Assembly: GCF_002251735.1 (NCBI RefSeq)
Contig: NZ_NOXS01000019.1
Coordinates: 1-43,139, forward strand
Length of the DNA: 43,139 bases
Direction: 5' to 3'
Source of the DNA: Elstera cyanobacteriorum
GTDB taxonomy: Bacteria > Pseudomonadota > Alphaproteobacteria > Elsterales > Elsteraceae
Shown: in pieces, positions 16,291 through 25,826 of the stretch
Layout of the letters: each line of letters starts with the position of its first letter
Numbering within the stretch: position 1 is the first letter of the stretch
Translations under genes and position numbers: made by a program
The notes under the pieces: generated by a model
The model's database searches: none
Told to the model about the DNA's origin: nothing
The model's input: the letters and a program-made list of their open reading frames with translations, nothing else

Positions 16291-16354
16291 AATCCGGTCT
16301 ATTCCGGTGTCTATTCGGGTGACTAATCCGGTTTAATCCGGTATGTATTCCGGT
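16291..16354 (+). promoter_or_regulatory. Six phased ATTCCGGT/AATCCGGT repeats upstream of fic1 (candidate operator)
   Basis: Eight-base repeats begin at 16291 (AATCCGGT), 16301 (ATTCCGGT), 16313 (ATTCGGGT), 16325 (AATCCGGT), 16335 (AATCCGGT) and 16347 (ATTCCGGT). Spacings of 10, 12, 12, 10 and 12 bp put them on roughly one face of the helix. The last copy ends 2 bases before the Fic1 ATG and takes the place of a Shine-Dalgarno, so a bound protein would block initiation. The Fic1 C-terminal winged helix is the obvious candidate ligand. The array also lies in the gap shared with NLR3. Confidence 0.75.
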
Positions 16355-16356
16355 GC

Positions 16357-17403
16357 ATGAAGACTGAGACGATTCAGATCACGCCGGAAATCTTGGCGTT
16401 GATCGCCGAAATTGATGAGTTCAAGGGCGCCTGGCGCGCCCTGGGCACTCTGGCGCCCGAGCGCCTGAATGCCCTGCGCCGGATCGCGACCATCGAGAGC
16501 ATTGGCTCTTCGACCCGCATTGAGGGCAGTAAGCTGACCGATCACGAGGTCGAGCATCTTCTGGCCGACCTCGACATCAAGCGTTTCTCTAGCCGTGACG
16601 AGCAGGAGGTCGTCGGTTATGCCGAGGTGATGGAAACCATCCTTCACGCGTGGGCCGACATTCCCATCACGGAAAACCACATCCGACAATTGCACCGCGA
16701 CCTTTTGCGCCATAGCGAGAAGGACGAGCGGCATCGGGGCGACTATAAGAGCGTTCGCAACGACGTCGCGGCCTTTGACGCTAGCGGTCGAATGATCGGA
16801 ATTGTGTTTGAGACGGCCAGCCCCTTCGACACCCCCCGCCGAATGCAGGAGCTTCTGGCGTGGCTGACCGAAGCCCGCGAACTGGCGCGGCTTCACCCGC
16901 TGCTGACGATTGCCGTGTTTATCGTCGCCTTTCTGGCAATCCATCCATTTCAGGACGGCAATGGCCGCCTCAGCCGGGTCTTGACGACGCTGCTTATGCT
17001 GCAGGCGGGGTACGCCTGGGTGCCCTATTCCTCGCTGGAAAATGTGATCGAGACGAGTAAAGAGGCCTATTATCTGGCCTTGCACCAAACCCAGGGTACC
17101 CTTCGCAGTGACAGTCCGGATTGGCAGCCTTGGCTGGTTTTCTTTCTGCGTGCCGTGCAGCAGCAGAAGCGGCGGTTGGCGGCAAAGGTGGAGCGCGAGA
17201 AGAATGCCGTCGCGGTTCTGCCGGAACTGGCCGTCAAGATTCTCGATTATGTGCGCGACCACGGGCGCGTCACCACCCGCGACATGGTGCGTGAGGTCGG
17301 CGCAAGCCCGAACACGCTCAAAACCCTCTTTGCATCCCTGGTCCAAAAGGGGCTGCTGGTGCGCCACGGGGGCGGGCGCTCGACGTGGTATAGCCTCCCC
17401 TAG
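16357..17403 (+). CDS. Fic-family protein with C-terminal winged helix (Fic1)
   Basis: A 348-aa Fic-domain protein. The active-site loop HPFQDGNGRLSR starts at His196 and is complete, so AMP transfer (or another nucleotide or phosphoryl transfer) to a target side chain is expected. The inhibitory helix motif (S/T)xxxE(G/N) is upstream at SSTRIEG (Ser52, Glu56), placing it with class II, intramolecularly inhibited Fic enzymes. The C-terminal ~70 residues (ILDYVRDHGRVTTRDMVREV, then SPNTLKTLFASLVQKGLL) form a winged helix. No clear ribosome-binding site exists; six operator-like repeats abut the ATG, suggesting tight autoregulation. The target is unknown. Fic identity is sure; DNA binding is inferred. 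Confidence 0.93.
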   Translation: MKTETIQITPEILALIAEIDEFKGAWRALGTLAPERLNALRRIATIESIGSSTRIEGSKLTDHEVEHLLADLDIKRFSSRDEQEVVGYAEVMETILHAWADIPITENHIRQLHRDLLRHSEKDERHRGDYKSVRNDVAAFDASGRMIGIVFETASPFDTPRRMQELLAWLTEARELARLHPLLTIAVFIVAFLAIHPFQDGNGRLSRVLTTLLMLQAGYAWVPYSSLENVIETSKEAYYLALHQTQGTLRSDSPDWQPWLVFFLRAVQQQKRRLAAKVEREKNAVAVLPELAVKILDYVRDHGRVTTRDMVREVGASPNTLKTLFASLVQKGLLVRHGGGRSTWYSLP

Positions 17404-17473
17404 CGCCTTAAGGGCTGGGTGCATGCCTCGGCGGAGATACCCTTTGGGCCCGAGCGCGGCTCTGGTCCTCGCC

Positions 17474-17540
17474 GTTAATTAAGCCCGCTTACTTTTGGCC
17501 TATGGCAAATTAAGGAAAACGCCGATTGTTTAATGAAGGA
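17474..17540 (+). promoter_or_regulatory. Decayed copy of the Fic2 operator array, without a Fic gene behind it
   Basis: GTTAATTAAG (17474-17483), AAATTAAGG (17508-17516) and TTTAATGAAGG (17529-17539) have spacings of about 32 and 23 bp between their cores. The intact array in front of Fic2 has spacings of 31 and 24 bp. Both arrays also share GCTTACTTT after the first element and GCCGATTG before the third. No recognisable fic coding sequence follows; the rest of the 17404-17695 gap holds nothing else that I can identify. Confidence 0.65.
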
Positions 17541-17695
17541 TCGCAAGCACACGGACCTCGCGGCAGTTGGTCGGCCCCTACTGTGCGTCTGAACGGGCAA
17601 GGCTGCAAAGCACTGGCTGTAGGCGGGAACGGTGACTGTCTTATAACTTGCATTATGTGGGGTTTTGTTAAAAAGTGTTCTTTATGGGGCCGCGC

Positions 17696-19435
17696 CTATT
17701 TATTCATGGTCTGACGCCGCCAAAAGCCGACAGCGTCGGCCAGGGCGTTTGTTGCCTCCGGATCGGCCCAGCGATCCCAAAAATCAATAGTACCACTCAG
17801 CGGCTCGTTTTTGGGCTGGGCAATGCGAATCCGGGTTGGAAGCAAGATCGCATCTCCAACTACCAGCGCCTCGCCGGTGTCGAGAACAGGAAGAAGGTCG
17901 CCAAAGCCACCCAGGCTGTCCGGCAGCAAGCGCCGAACTACTGCCTGGTCATCACCATTGGTCAAACGCATGGCGATCAGGTTGCTGCATTGACTGACGA
18001 CTGTGCGACTGACTTCCGAAGGTCGTTGACTGATGACGACGAGGCCTACACCGTATTTGCGGCCTTCCTTGGCGATCCGCTCGAACGTCGCGATTGCGTT
18101 TTCAGCCGCTGCCGAATTGGCCTCTTGCGGTATGTATAGGTGCGCTTCGTCACAAAACAGCGCCAGTGGATGGCGCTGCCCCGGCGGGCTCCATTGTTGC
18201 ACCGAGAAGGCTAGGCGGCCGACCATGCTAACAATCAGCGGTAAGATATCAGAAGGTACTTCGGAAAAATCGATGATCTTCACGCCGCCGGTGCCGCCTT
18301 TGGCCGAACGTCCCGCCAGGAGCGCCCTTACTACATTGTCCAGCCAGTCATAGGTGTCGGCGACTCCATCGGCAGGAAAAAGGAACCCGAGGCGCCGATC
18401 ACCCTGCTTAGCTTCAAGGCGCTGGATAAGTCGGCTGAGCTTACCGTGGAAATCACCCTGCTTATCACGGCCGCTCGAACCAGCTACAATCTCGACATTC
18501 AAGCGATCCAACTCCCCCAGCACACTCTTCATGGCGAAAGGTACGGGGCTGTCGATCGTGAAATTGGCGAGCACATCATCGTGCTTTCCGACTGTCAGGA
18601 ATGTCTTCTTTGCCTCGACCACAGCGCGCGAAATTACCATCGCCTGATTTGGCGAGTTTTGGTCAGTGCGGTCGACGAGCATTGAGGTTAGAGCCTCGTA
18701 GCTCATCAGCCAATAAGGCAGGTGCAGCACTCCGTCGTCTAGACCACGACCGGCTTCGATGTCGCCAGGACCGGCGACGCGGAAGTGGTGAAAGCCATCT
18801 CCTGCCATCGAAGCGTACTCGCCGTGCATGTCCAGCACGATGGCATTGGCCGCGCCCAAGTCGGCGATCTGCTCGAGCATTCGCGCCGTCGTCCATGACT
18901 TACCCGATCCAGTGCTGCCGACCACGACGGCGTGTCGTTGGAAGAGCTTGTTGCCATTGACGAAAGCCTCTGCGTTCTCGTCGAGCGTATAGCTGCCCAG
19001 TGACAGGCGCTGGCCCGCGCCAGTCACTGCGGAGATGACTCCCATGAAGCGGGTCAGACGTTCGCCTTCCAAGGCAAAGCAGCGCGCATCGATTTCTGGC
19101 ACCGTCTCCAGCGTGCGCCGAAAAACGTTAGGCCGCTCGCCGACCAGATCAAGCAACGTCCCAATCAGGGCGATCCGCACCAGATTAAGCTCTGGATAGG
19201 CCTGCTCGCCCTGGTCGACGTCACCGATTTTGGCGTCCTCGACGGCTGTACGGGTGATTTTCTGGATCACGCCAATCAGGCGCTGGCCTGCCATGCTGCT
19301 CTGCAGAGCCACCAACCGATTGACCTGCAAACCACGCAGGGACTCGACGTCATCGATGCGGACGACCACGGTGGTCGTGTCGACCGATTGCACACGGCCC
19401 AAGGCGTCGTCGTCAGTAAAATCGAGAATGCTCAT
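17696..19435 (-). CDS. herA: HerA-like ATPase of a SIR2-HerA antiphage pair
   Basis: A 579-aa hexameric-translocase-type ATPase. A HAS-barrel-like beta region occupies the first ~100 residues (TTTVVVRIDDVESLRGLQVN). The P-loop is GSTGSGKS (173-180) and the Walker B is ALFCDEAHLY near residue 430, followed by VVISQRPSEVSRTVVSQCSN, typical of the HerA/FtsK group. Its ATG overlaps the SIR2 stop as ATGA, implying a stoichiometric complex. SIR2-HerA pairs are established antiphage systems in which HerA assembles with the SIR2 NADase and both activities are needed for defence. HerA alone would suggest end resection with NurA, but no nurA is present. Assignment as the defence type rests on the pairing. 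Confidence 0.88.
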   Translation of the reverse strand: MSILDFTDDDALGRVQSVDTTTVVVRIDDVESLRGLQVNRLVALQSSMAGQRLIGVIQKITRTAVEDAKIGDVDQGEQAYPELNLVRIALIGTLLDLVGERPNVFRRTLETVPEIDARCFALEGERLTRFMGVISAVTGAGQRLSLGSYTLDENAEAFVNGNKLFQRHAVVVGSTGSGKSWTTARMLEQIADLGAANAIVLDMHGEYASMAGDGFHHFRVAGPGDIEAGRGLDDGVLHLPYWLMSYEALTSMLVDRTDQNSPNQAMVISRAVVEAKKTFLTVGKHDDVLANFTIDSPVPFAMKSVLGELDRLNVEIVAGSSGRDKQGDFHGKLSRLIQRLEAKQGDRRLGFLFPADGVADTYDWLDNVVRALLAGRSAKGGTGGVKIIDFSEVPSDILPLIVSMVGRLAFSVQQWSPPGQRHPLALFCDEAHLYIPQEANSAAAENAIATFERIAKEGRKYGVGLVVISQRPSEVSRTVVSQCSNLIAMRLTNGDDQAVVRRLLPDSLGGFGDLLPVLDTGEALVVGDAILLPTRIRIAQPKNEPLSGTIDFWDRWADPEATNALADAVGFWRRQTMNK

Positions 19436-20484
19436 GGCTTCACCCCAATCGTCATGTCGAGGAACTTGTCGAGGCTCCAGATCGGCTCGCCTGGGATGTC
19501 GAAACCAGCGGGTTGGTCGTGCGTATAGGCCCTTGCGCCGCCGCCCCCCTCTTCGAGAGCCAGATAGCGTCGGCAGCGGCCGCCTTGCAGGAAGGCCTTT
19601 GCCGTCGGCGTAAGCTCCTTGGTGATCACGAGAAGCGGAACAGCATCATGCTCGCAGCGCTCGATCATCTTGGTCTGCACATGCACGTCGTTGAAACCGT
19701 AACCGACGCAAAAGTAGGCGCGAGCCTCTTCTAGCGCCTTGTCTGCGTAGGCGAAGATGGAGCGGAACGGCTCATCGTGCGCGAGGCGGTACTTGTCGAT
19801 CCCTGGTGTGATCATCAACGGCGTGAAGCCGGCCGGTGTCTCTCCGGCCGATCGGACACCGACGATCTGGCTCCCGCCCTGGAACCAGTCTAGGGAGCCG
19901 TGAACCTTCCAGACGCAGACCGTGCGAGGCTGATCCCTTCGAGCCGCCGCGCCACGGGACCCTTCCTGCCTTTTACGTGTCTGCACATGGCCTTGGGTAA
20001 AGCCAGTGAAGGTTGAGTAATCGGCTACGTCCGCTGCGTACTCAGCCAGCCGATCATAATTGGGCGTCACGACATGCACCGTTTGGTGCGTGCTCGTCGA
20101 AAGGTGCTTGAAAAGACGCGATAGCGGCAGGCTGCGACGGTCGAGCAAAAGCGCTGTAAGAACCGCAAGATCGGACGGTAGGAGAAAGGATCGTGTCTCC
20201 TCAGCTACGAAATTGGTCTGCCGGTCGGTTAGGCGCACGGCTTGGAGCGCGCTTTCCAGATCATGGCCAGCCGTGAGCTGGGCCAAAAAGCGAGTCCATT
20301 CAGCCGTTTCGTCTAAGGCCCAAACGTGCGGTGTCACCGAGGCTGCCAGACGCCCGGCCAGAGGCCCCATGCCCGGCACACCGTGGGCGGCTGAAGCACC
20401 GCTGCCCAATATGATCACTGGCGTGGTATTGAGCGCCCCTTGCGCGAATTCGCGCGCCACCTCGAAGTCTGTCTTGACCGCCAT
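19432..20484 (-). CDS. SIR2-family NADase of a SIR2-HerA antiphage pair
   Basis: A 350-aa SIR2-like protein. N-terminal VIILGSGASAAHGVPG is the NAD-binding GxGxS loop; VTPNYDRLAEYAAD carries the conserved Asn (about residue 142); KVHGSLDW carries the catalytic His (about 195); YFCVGYGFNDVHV is the late motif shared by defence SIR2 proteins. These enzymes deplete NAD+ on phage infection rather than deacylate proteins. ATG 20484 is preferred to TTG 20496, since GGGTGGAG precedes it. It is coupled to herA by a 4-bp overlap. The preceding sbcC gene lies 166 bp upstream on the same strand with no clear terminator between, so read-through from sbcDC is possible. Confident. Confidence 0.9.
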   Translation of the reverse strand: MAVKTDFEVAREFAQGALNTTPVIILGSGASAAHGVPGMGPLAGRLAASVTPHVWALDETAEWTRFLAQLTAGHDLESALQAVRLTDRQTNFVAEETRSFLLPSDLAVLTALLLDRRSLPLSRLFKHLSTSTHQTVHVVTPNYDRLAEYAADVADYSTFTGFTQGHVQTRKRQEGSRGAAARRDQPRTVCVWKVHGSLDWFQGGSQIVGVRSAGETPAGFTPLMITPGIDKYRLAHDEPFRSIFAYADKALEEARAYFCVGYGFNDVHVQTKMIERCEHDAVPLLVITKELTPTAKAFLQGGRCRRYLALEEGGGGARAYTHDQPAGFDIPGEPIWSLDKFLDMTIGVKP

Positions 20485-20650
20485 GTCTCCACCCAAAAGG
20501 TCAGATTGTAATTCTATCGCGGAGATGACGTTGGTGTGACTGCTATCTTAACTAGCAATGAACTTTGCAGATCACCTGGAAGTATCAAACTAGGATCGGG
20601 AGACCGGCGAGGTTAAGAAGCATACCGACGTAGCCTCTACATGCCCGCTC

Positions 20651-23600
20651 CTACCCCACTTTCAGCCGCAGCTCACTCGCCCCGCCGCCCGTTTTCACGA
20701 CCTCAATCTGAACCGGAATTCGGTCTTTCATGGCCTGCACGTGACTGATCACGCCAATCATCCGTCCTTGAGCCTGGAGCCGCTCAAGCGCGTCAATCGC
20801 GAGATCAAGGCTATCGGCGTCTAATGAGCCAAAACCCTCGTCAATGAAAAGGGTACCGGCAATCGCGCCGTGGGTGCCCATGCCCGATAATGCCAGTGCG
20901 AGTGCCAACGAAATCAGGAAGCGCTCGCCGCCTGAGAGCGATCGGGTAGCGCGCCGCTCGTCCGCCATGTCGACATCGATCACATGGAGCGCTAGGTCGG
21001 ATGGGGCGACTTCAAGCCTATATCGGGGCTTGAGGTCGCGAAGATGGACGTTGGCCCGCTCAACGAGCAAGCCCAAGGTTACCGCTTGCGCGATCTGGGC
21101 AAAGCGATCCCCATCCGCAGCCCCAATTGCCTGGTTTACCGCGAGCCATGTCTCCGAGACGCGGCGAGCCGCGTCGATTTCCCGTTGAAGATCGGCAAGG
21201 TTTGCTTGGGCCTGGGTGTCCGCTGATTGCCGCTGTAAAAGCCCGCCAATGTCTTCACTGCGCTTTCTGATCGATGCCTCAAGCGTTCCATGGCGGTTTT
21301 TCAGCTCATCGCGCGGGGTGGTTGGTAGCCCCGCTTTTTCAAGTGCTGTCAACGTATCCAGTCGCTCCTTGAGAGCGCCTTCAGCTTCCGCTTTATCGGT
21401 TTCGGCCCGCTTCGTCCGCTGCTGGCGCGGAATGACTTCATCATCTGTCGCAGACTGCAGTTCGATAACCCGCGGCTGGGAAAGACCGGCGGCAGCGCAG
21501 GCGCTGGTTAATGCGACCTCGGCGGCCTCAAGACGGGCTTTCGCCGCCGTAAGCGTTTCCACCGCAGCAATGCCTTGGCTCTCTAAACCGCTCAGCTTCG
21601 CCGTCTCTAGACTCAGCCTTTCCTGGGCCGTTTCAAAGGCAGTTTGAGAATCCTGCCGAGCTTTATTGTGGCGCGAGCGATGACTGTCGGTGGGTTCACC
21701 GCCGAGCAGCATTTTTCTCTGATTGACGATAGCCGTATGAGTAGCCTGCCGCACGTCGCGATCCCTAACGGCCTCGGCCAGCGCTTTCTCCTCGTTTGCG
21801 AGGTGGGCGGCGCAACGCGCAATTTCAGTTCCGAGTACGTCGAGGGTTTTCTGATCCGAAGCAATTTTATCTTTTGATTGTGTCAGCGCCTTGATCGTTT
21901 GGCGGAGTTCTTCGAGTCGGTCCAGGGCGGTGTGATCGAAAACCTCAACCGCCAAGCCCGCTTCCGCAAGAAGGGGGGCAACGCGGAGGTCAATCTGCGC
22001 AAGGCCGTTTTCCGCTTCGAGGATCCTATCCTTTAATGCGGTAAGGCGCGCTTCCGACTCCGCGACCCGATTTTCGATCTCCCGCAGCAGCCCTTGCAGC
22101 CGGGTGATCTCTCGTGTCTGCTCCTCTATGGCTTCACCTGCGCCGCGATGCTGCTTCTCGAGTTCTGTAAGCCTGTCCCGGTCTGCCTCAAGCTTCCGTC
22201 GCCATTCGGCCACGGTATTCATCAGGGCACCGAAAGCCTCCTCCGGGCTATCGATATCTTCGGGAACCCGGTCAGACAACGGCCCCTTGGCGAGGGTGTT
22301 GCGCGCGGCGTTAAACGCCCCCACGGCCTCGGATAGCCGCGCCTCCAAATCCCGAGCGATAAGGCTTTCTTGGGATATAGCAACCTCTGCCGCCATACGG
22401 TCCCGCTCAGCAGCCTGGGCTTGATCGAGAGCAGCGTCACGCGCTTTAACGGCGGCCTCGAACTTCTCGCGGAGGGTCCGCGCCAATTCGGCGAGGGCCG
22501 CGTTCTCCATGACAGGATGGTCTGTTGACCGGCAGACGGGGCATGGTTCGCCGGGGTGAAGGTGTTGTCTCAGGTGCGCGGCTTCGTGCGATATCGCAGC
22601 ATCCGCTGCCGCGACGGGTTGTTTTAGAACCTCAATCTGCAGGTTGAGCTTTTCGGCTGCCGCCGTCGCCTGGGTCTTATCGAGGCCAGCGCGCGCGATT
22701 GATGCCTCTGCTTGGGTCAGCCGCGCTCTGCTGTGGGCCAAGGCCGTGCGCGCAGACCGGGCATCGGTACTCGCGTCACGAAGATGTCTCAGATCGCTTG
22801 TCGCTTGGGAGAGGCGATCGAGGCGGTCGGTCGGCGCGGCGTCGGCGAGGCTCGAGCGCTCAGGCGCGATCTGATCTTGATAGGCTTGAGCCGCTGCAAT
22901 TTTTTCTTCGGCCACTCCGATGGCCGTTCTGGTATCCGTCTTTTGCTGAAGATCGCTCGCTATGGTTTGTGTGAGAAAAGCAAGCTCCTGCTGCCACGTT
23001 AGCTTATTGGTGGCAGCGTCTATCCTGCTTTGCAGACGGTCCTCAAGCAGTCCCCAGTTAGCCAAAAGCAGGTCGTGCCCCCGAACGCTCGCGAGCCGCG
23101 TTATCTCAGCGTCAATATTGGTTTGAAGGGTCTTTTTCCGGAAACCAAGATCATCACTTTCCCGCTTGGCGTCTGAGACGCCATGTGTGGTGACGTTTAC
23201 CCGATCTTCGGCTTTTTGGACCTCAGCCATCGCCGTTGCGACTTGTCCATCGAGTGTTGTCGCCCTCGACCAATCCTCAGCAAAGCCCTTGAACACCGCT
23301 TCAGCGTCATTGCGCTTCAATAGGGCGGCGTCGGCCGCGGCCTTTGCTGCCGCTGCAATGTCCTTTTGCGCGGCGAGGTCGTTTGAAAGGGTGACTTGGG
23401 CCTGTGTGGCGCTGTTGACGGCCAAGGCCGCTGCGTCCCTCTCCTTCACCTCGCCGCGAATGGCGCGGGCGGCATCCCATTCGCGCAACCATGCTTGATC
23501 TGCGCTGCAAGCCTCCAGTTCTTGAGTTGCTGCCTGCAGGCGGGCTTCGGCCTTCGTCCAGTTTGCGCGGGCTTCTTCCAGGGCTAAATAAGTCTGAAGG

Positions 23601-24382
23601 TCGGCCGTAATCCCGCACATCTCAATATCTTCGGCCTTCTGGGTGGCCTGGAGAGTTGCGATCTCGTTGGCGAGCGCAATCCGCTCTTCCGGCGTCAGGA
23701 GGTGGTGTTCGCCGCGGCGGGCCTCCAATGTTTCAAGGGCTTGCTTTGCCACGGTATGGCGGGCATAGACCCGGCGCGAAATATCCCGGTAAACCTCGGT
23801 TCCTGTTACTTTTTCGAGGATTGCAGCGCGGTCAGCGGTTTTGGCGACGAGGAATGCATCAAAATCCCCCTGCGCGAGAAGAATGGTCCGGCGAAACTCG
23901 TCATAGGTCAGCCCGGTCAGCGCCTCGACACGCTCGTTAACGCTCGTGATCTGGCTTGCAAGGACCTGGTTATCGGAGGTGCGTTTGAGACTGCGCTCGG
24001 CGTTTTGCAGCTTCCCATCGCGCCGATCGCGCGCGCGCCGTACGGCCCATTCGGCTTCATAGGTCGCCCCGTCTACTCCCCGAAACCTGACCCGCGCGAC
24101 GGCCCTCGCCGCCCCTCGGCGTAACACCGTTCGCGGGTCGGTCGTTCTGAGCTCTTGGCCCTCGACATCGGCGATGTTCTCCCGCGTACCGTCCCCAGAC
24201 AATCGTGGGCATTGCCCGTAGAGGGCGAGGCATAGCGTATCCAGCAGGCTCGATTTACCGGCGCCCGTCTCGCCGGTGATCGCGAACAGGCCTGCGGTGG
24301 AAAGCGGTTGAATATCTAATTGAAGATGGAAGGGTTCAGCGAGGCTAGCGATGTTTTCGCCGCTGATCGACAGGATCTGCAT
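20651..24382 (-). CDS. sbcC: Exonuclease subunit SbcC (Rad50-like ATPase)
   Basis: A 1243-aa SMC-like protein. N-terminal P-loop GETGAGKSSLLDTLCLALYG, long coiled coils rich in Ala, Glu, Arg and Gln, a zinc-hook CPVC at Cys614/Cys617 (EPCPVCRSTDHP), and a second long coiled coil. The C-terminal ATPase half has the ABC signature SLSGGERFLISLALALAL, Walker B GTLFIDEGFGSLD and an HVQAMKDRIPVQ ending. With SbcD it forms the Mre11-Rad50-type nuclease that cleaves hairpins and protein-blocked ends. The gene begins 3 bp after the sbcD stop. Length and motifs fit full-size SbcC. Placement beside SIR2-HerA is noteworthy, since SbcCD may here be a defence-island copy. Certain. Confidence 0.97.
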   Translation of the reverse strand: MQILSISGENIASLAEPFHLQLDIQPLSTAGLFAITGETGAGKSSLLDTLCLALYGQCPRLSGDGTRENIADVEGQELRTTDPRTVLRRGAARAVARVRFRGVDGATYEAEWAVRRARDRRDGKLQNAERSLKRTSDNQVLASQITSVNERVEALTGLTYDEFRRTILLAQGDFDAFLVAKTADRAAILEKVTGTEVYRDISRRVYARHTVAKQALETLEARRGEHHLLTPEERIALANEIATLQATQKAEDIEMCGITADLQTYLALEEARANWTKAEARLQAATQELEACSADQAWLREWDAARAIRGEVKERDAAALAVNSATQAQVTLSNDLAAQKDIAAAAKAAADAALLKRNDAEAVFKGFAEDWSRATTLDGQVATAMAEVQKAEDRVNVTTHGVSDAKRESDDLGFRKKTLQTNIDAEITRLASVRGHDLLLANWGLLEDRLQSRIDAATNKLTWQQELAFLTQTIASDLQQKTDTRTAIGVAEEKIAAAQAYQDQIAPERSSLADAAPTDRLDRLSQATSDLRHLRDASTDARSARTALAHSRARLTQAEASIARAGLDKTQATAAAEKLNLQIEVLKQPVAAADAAISHEAAHLRQHLHPGEPCPVCRSTDHPVMENAALAELARTLREKFEAAVKARDAALDQAQAAERDRMAAEVAISQESLIARDLEARLSEAVGAFNAARNTLAKGPLSDRVPEDIDSPEEAFGALMNTVAEWRRKLEADRDRLTELEKQHRGAGEAIEEQTREITRLQGLLREIENRVAESEARLTALKDRILEAENGLAQIDLRVAPLLAEAGLAVEVFDHTALDRLEELRQTIKALTQSKDKIASDQKTLDVLGTEIARCAAHLANEEKALAEAVRDRDVRQATHTAIVNQRKMLLGGEPTDSHRSRHNKARQDSQTAFETAQERLSLETAKLSGLESQGIAAVETLTAAKARLEAAEVALTSACAAAGLSQPRVIELQSATDDEVIPRQQRTKRAETDKAEAEGALKERLDTLTALEKAGLPTTPRDELKNRHGTLEASIRKRSEDIGGLLQRQSADTQAQANLADLQREIDAARRVSETWLAVNQAIGAADGDRFAQIAQAVTLGLLVERANVHLRDLKPRYRLEVAPSDLALHVIDVDMADERRATRSLSGGERFLISLALALALSGMGTHGAIAGTLFIDEGFGSLDADSLDLAIDALERLQAQGRMIGVISHVQAMKDRIPVQIEVVKTGGGASELRLKVG

Positions 24383-24385
24383 GCT

Positions 24386-25615
24386 CTAACCCTCCCCGGC
24401 TACATCGCGGAAAGCTGCAAGATGATGGGCTTCTGGCGCGGCGCCATGACAGCTGAGGAAGGCTTTAACGAAGAGGTCTTCGGGCTGCGTTTCTTTTAGG
24501 GAAAGGGTGGGTGTTGCAGCGTGCGTTGTCTCGTATTCCACGGGCAGCGTTCGATGGATTCGAATCCCGGCGGTTCGGACGGGCGCGTCGCGCAGGAGAG
24601 CCTCGGCCTTGCCGATGATAACGGCAGGGACTTCCTTAGTCGCCGTGAGCTCAACATAAACGAGCGGTCTTAGCGAAGGGTCCGGGCTGTCAATGATGAG
24701 GGAGAGGGCTTTCTCAAGCTCTTCCAGGGTCATCGTTCCGGTCTCGGGGAGACGCAACACCTGTGCAGGCCAAGGGATTTCGCGATGGCGGCTGGTCACA
24801 GTCCGCCCCTGAATTTCAAGGATTGTGACCCCATGCTTATAACGAAGTTCCGATGCCGACATTGGAAAGCAGCTCCCTGAATAGCGCACCCTCCCGTCAG
24901 CAAGGCTTTGTGGCCGGTGCAAGTGGCCCAGGGCAACGTAATCCAAGCGTTCAGGAAAGATGTCGGGGGAAACCGCATGGGATCCGCCGATCAAGATACG
25001 GCGCTCGGCCCCCTCACTCTCAAGCCCGCCGGCACAATGGAGGTGTCCTGTTGCAATGAGGGGTAAGTCGCCAACGACATTGGTGACGGCGGCAACAAGG
25101 CCAGTGTGAAACTTCCGGGCGGCTTCCATGATGGTTAAACCATCGTCCGCTTCTGCAAACGCCACGCCCGGTAAGTCGGCGGCGCGCAGAAAGGGAATGG
25201 CTAGGACATAAAGCGCCGGATCCCCGTTGGTATCGGGAACGGGGATCAGATGGCTGTTGGCATCGGCTGTTGCGCCTGCCCGGCGGACCGTTCCGATCGC
25301 ATGGATCCCGAAGCCTTGAAAAAGATCATTGGGCGCTTCTAGGCGGAGTGCCGGGTCGTGGTTCCCGCCCGATATCACGATGATGAGATCCGGTCGCCGC
25401 TGCCTGAATTCAGCGAGCGCCTTATAGAGTAGCTTCTGGCTTTCACCAGACGGGTTAGTGTTGTCAAAAACGTCCCCAGCGATGAGCAGGAGATCGATTT
25501 CCTCCTCGACGAGGATATCCGCAAGCTGCCCGAAAAATACTTGATGTTCGGCCTCACGAGACCAACCATTTAAAGTCTGACCGATATGCCAATCTGCAGT
25601 ATGAAGCGCGCGCAT
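24386..25615 (-). CDS. sbcD: Exonuclease subunit SbcD (Mre11-like nuclease)
   Basis: A 409-aa calcineurin-like phosphoesterase. It has ADWHIGQTLNG, LIAGDVFDNTNP, ISGGNHD, ATGHLHC and ALGHLHRPQ, the ordered metal-binding motifs of SbcD/Mre11, then a capping domain with the YSGSCFPMS segment. It supplies the endo/exonuclease site of the SbcCD complex. GGAG lies 13 bases before the ATG. It is first in the minus-strand sbcDC-SIR2-herA series; the 279-bp gap upstream holds a hairpin CAGGAATTTCTTCCTG at 25693-25708 and the divergent Fic2 operator array. Certain. Confidence 0.97.
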   Translation of the reverse strand: MRALHTADWHIGQTLNGWSREAEHQVFFGQLADILVEEEIDLLLIAGDVFDNTNPSGESQKLLYKALAEFRQRRPDLIIVISGGNHDPALRLEAPNDLFQGFGIHAIGTVRRAGATADANSHLIPVPDTNGDPALYVLAIPFLRAADLPGVAFAEADDGLTIMEAARKFHTGLVAAVTNVVGDLPLIATGHLHCAGGLESEGAERRILIGGSHAVSPDIFPERLDYVALGHLHRPQSLADGRVRYSGSCFPMSASELRYKHGVTILEIQGRTVTSRHREIPWPAQVLRLPETGTMTLEELEKALSLIIDSPDPSLRPLVYVELTATKEVPAVIIGKAEALLRDAPVRTAGIRIHRTLPVEYETTHAATPTLSLKETQPEDLFVKAFLSCHGAAPEAHHLAAFRDVAGEG

Positions 25616-25826
25616 TTATAAAAAAACTCCATAGAGGCAGTGTTTATTTCAATTGCGATACCAGGAAACGCCTTCGTTTAATGTTCTCAAAGCAGGAATT
25701 TCTTCCTGTCGCCAAGCGTGATTATGCAGTCGGGTTGCACTATTTCAAGAAGAAGGTTGCCTTCGTTCGTAGGTGCGACGGGGTATGGCGCTCCCGTTGA
25801 TAGCGCGGCGACGGCGCAGGGTGGCG

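Noticed and set aside
16333-17424. 363-codon open frame antisense to fic1
   Set aside because: The plus strand encodes a complete Fic protein with active-site and inhibitory motifs.
17526-17714. 62-codon frame after the orphan operator array
   Set aside because: No Fic similarity, no ribosome-binding site, and it runs into the end of herA; treated as non-coding.
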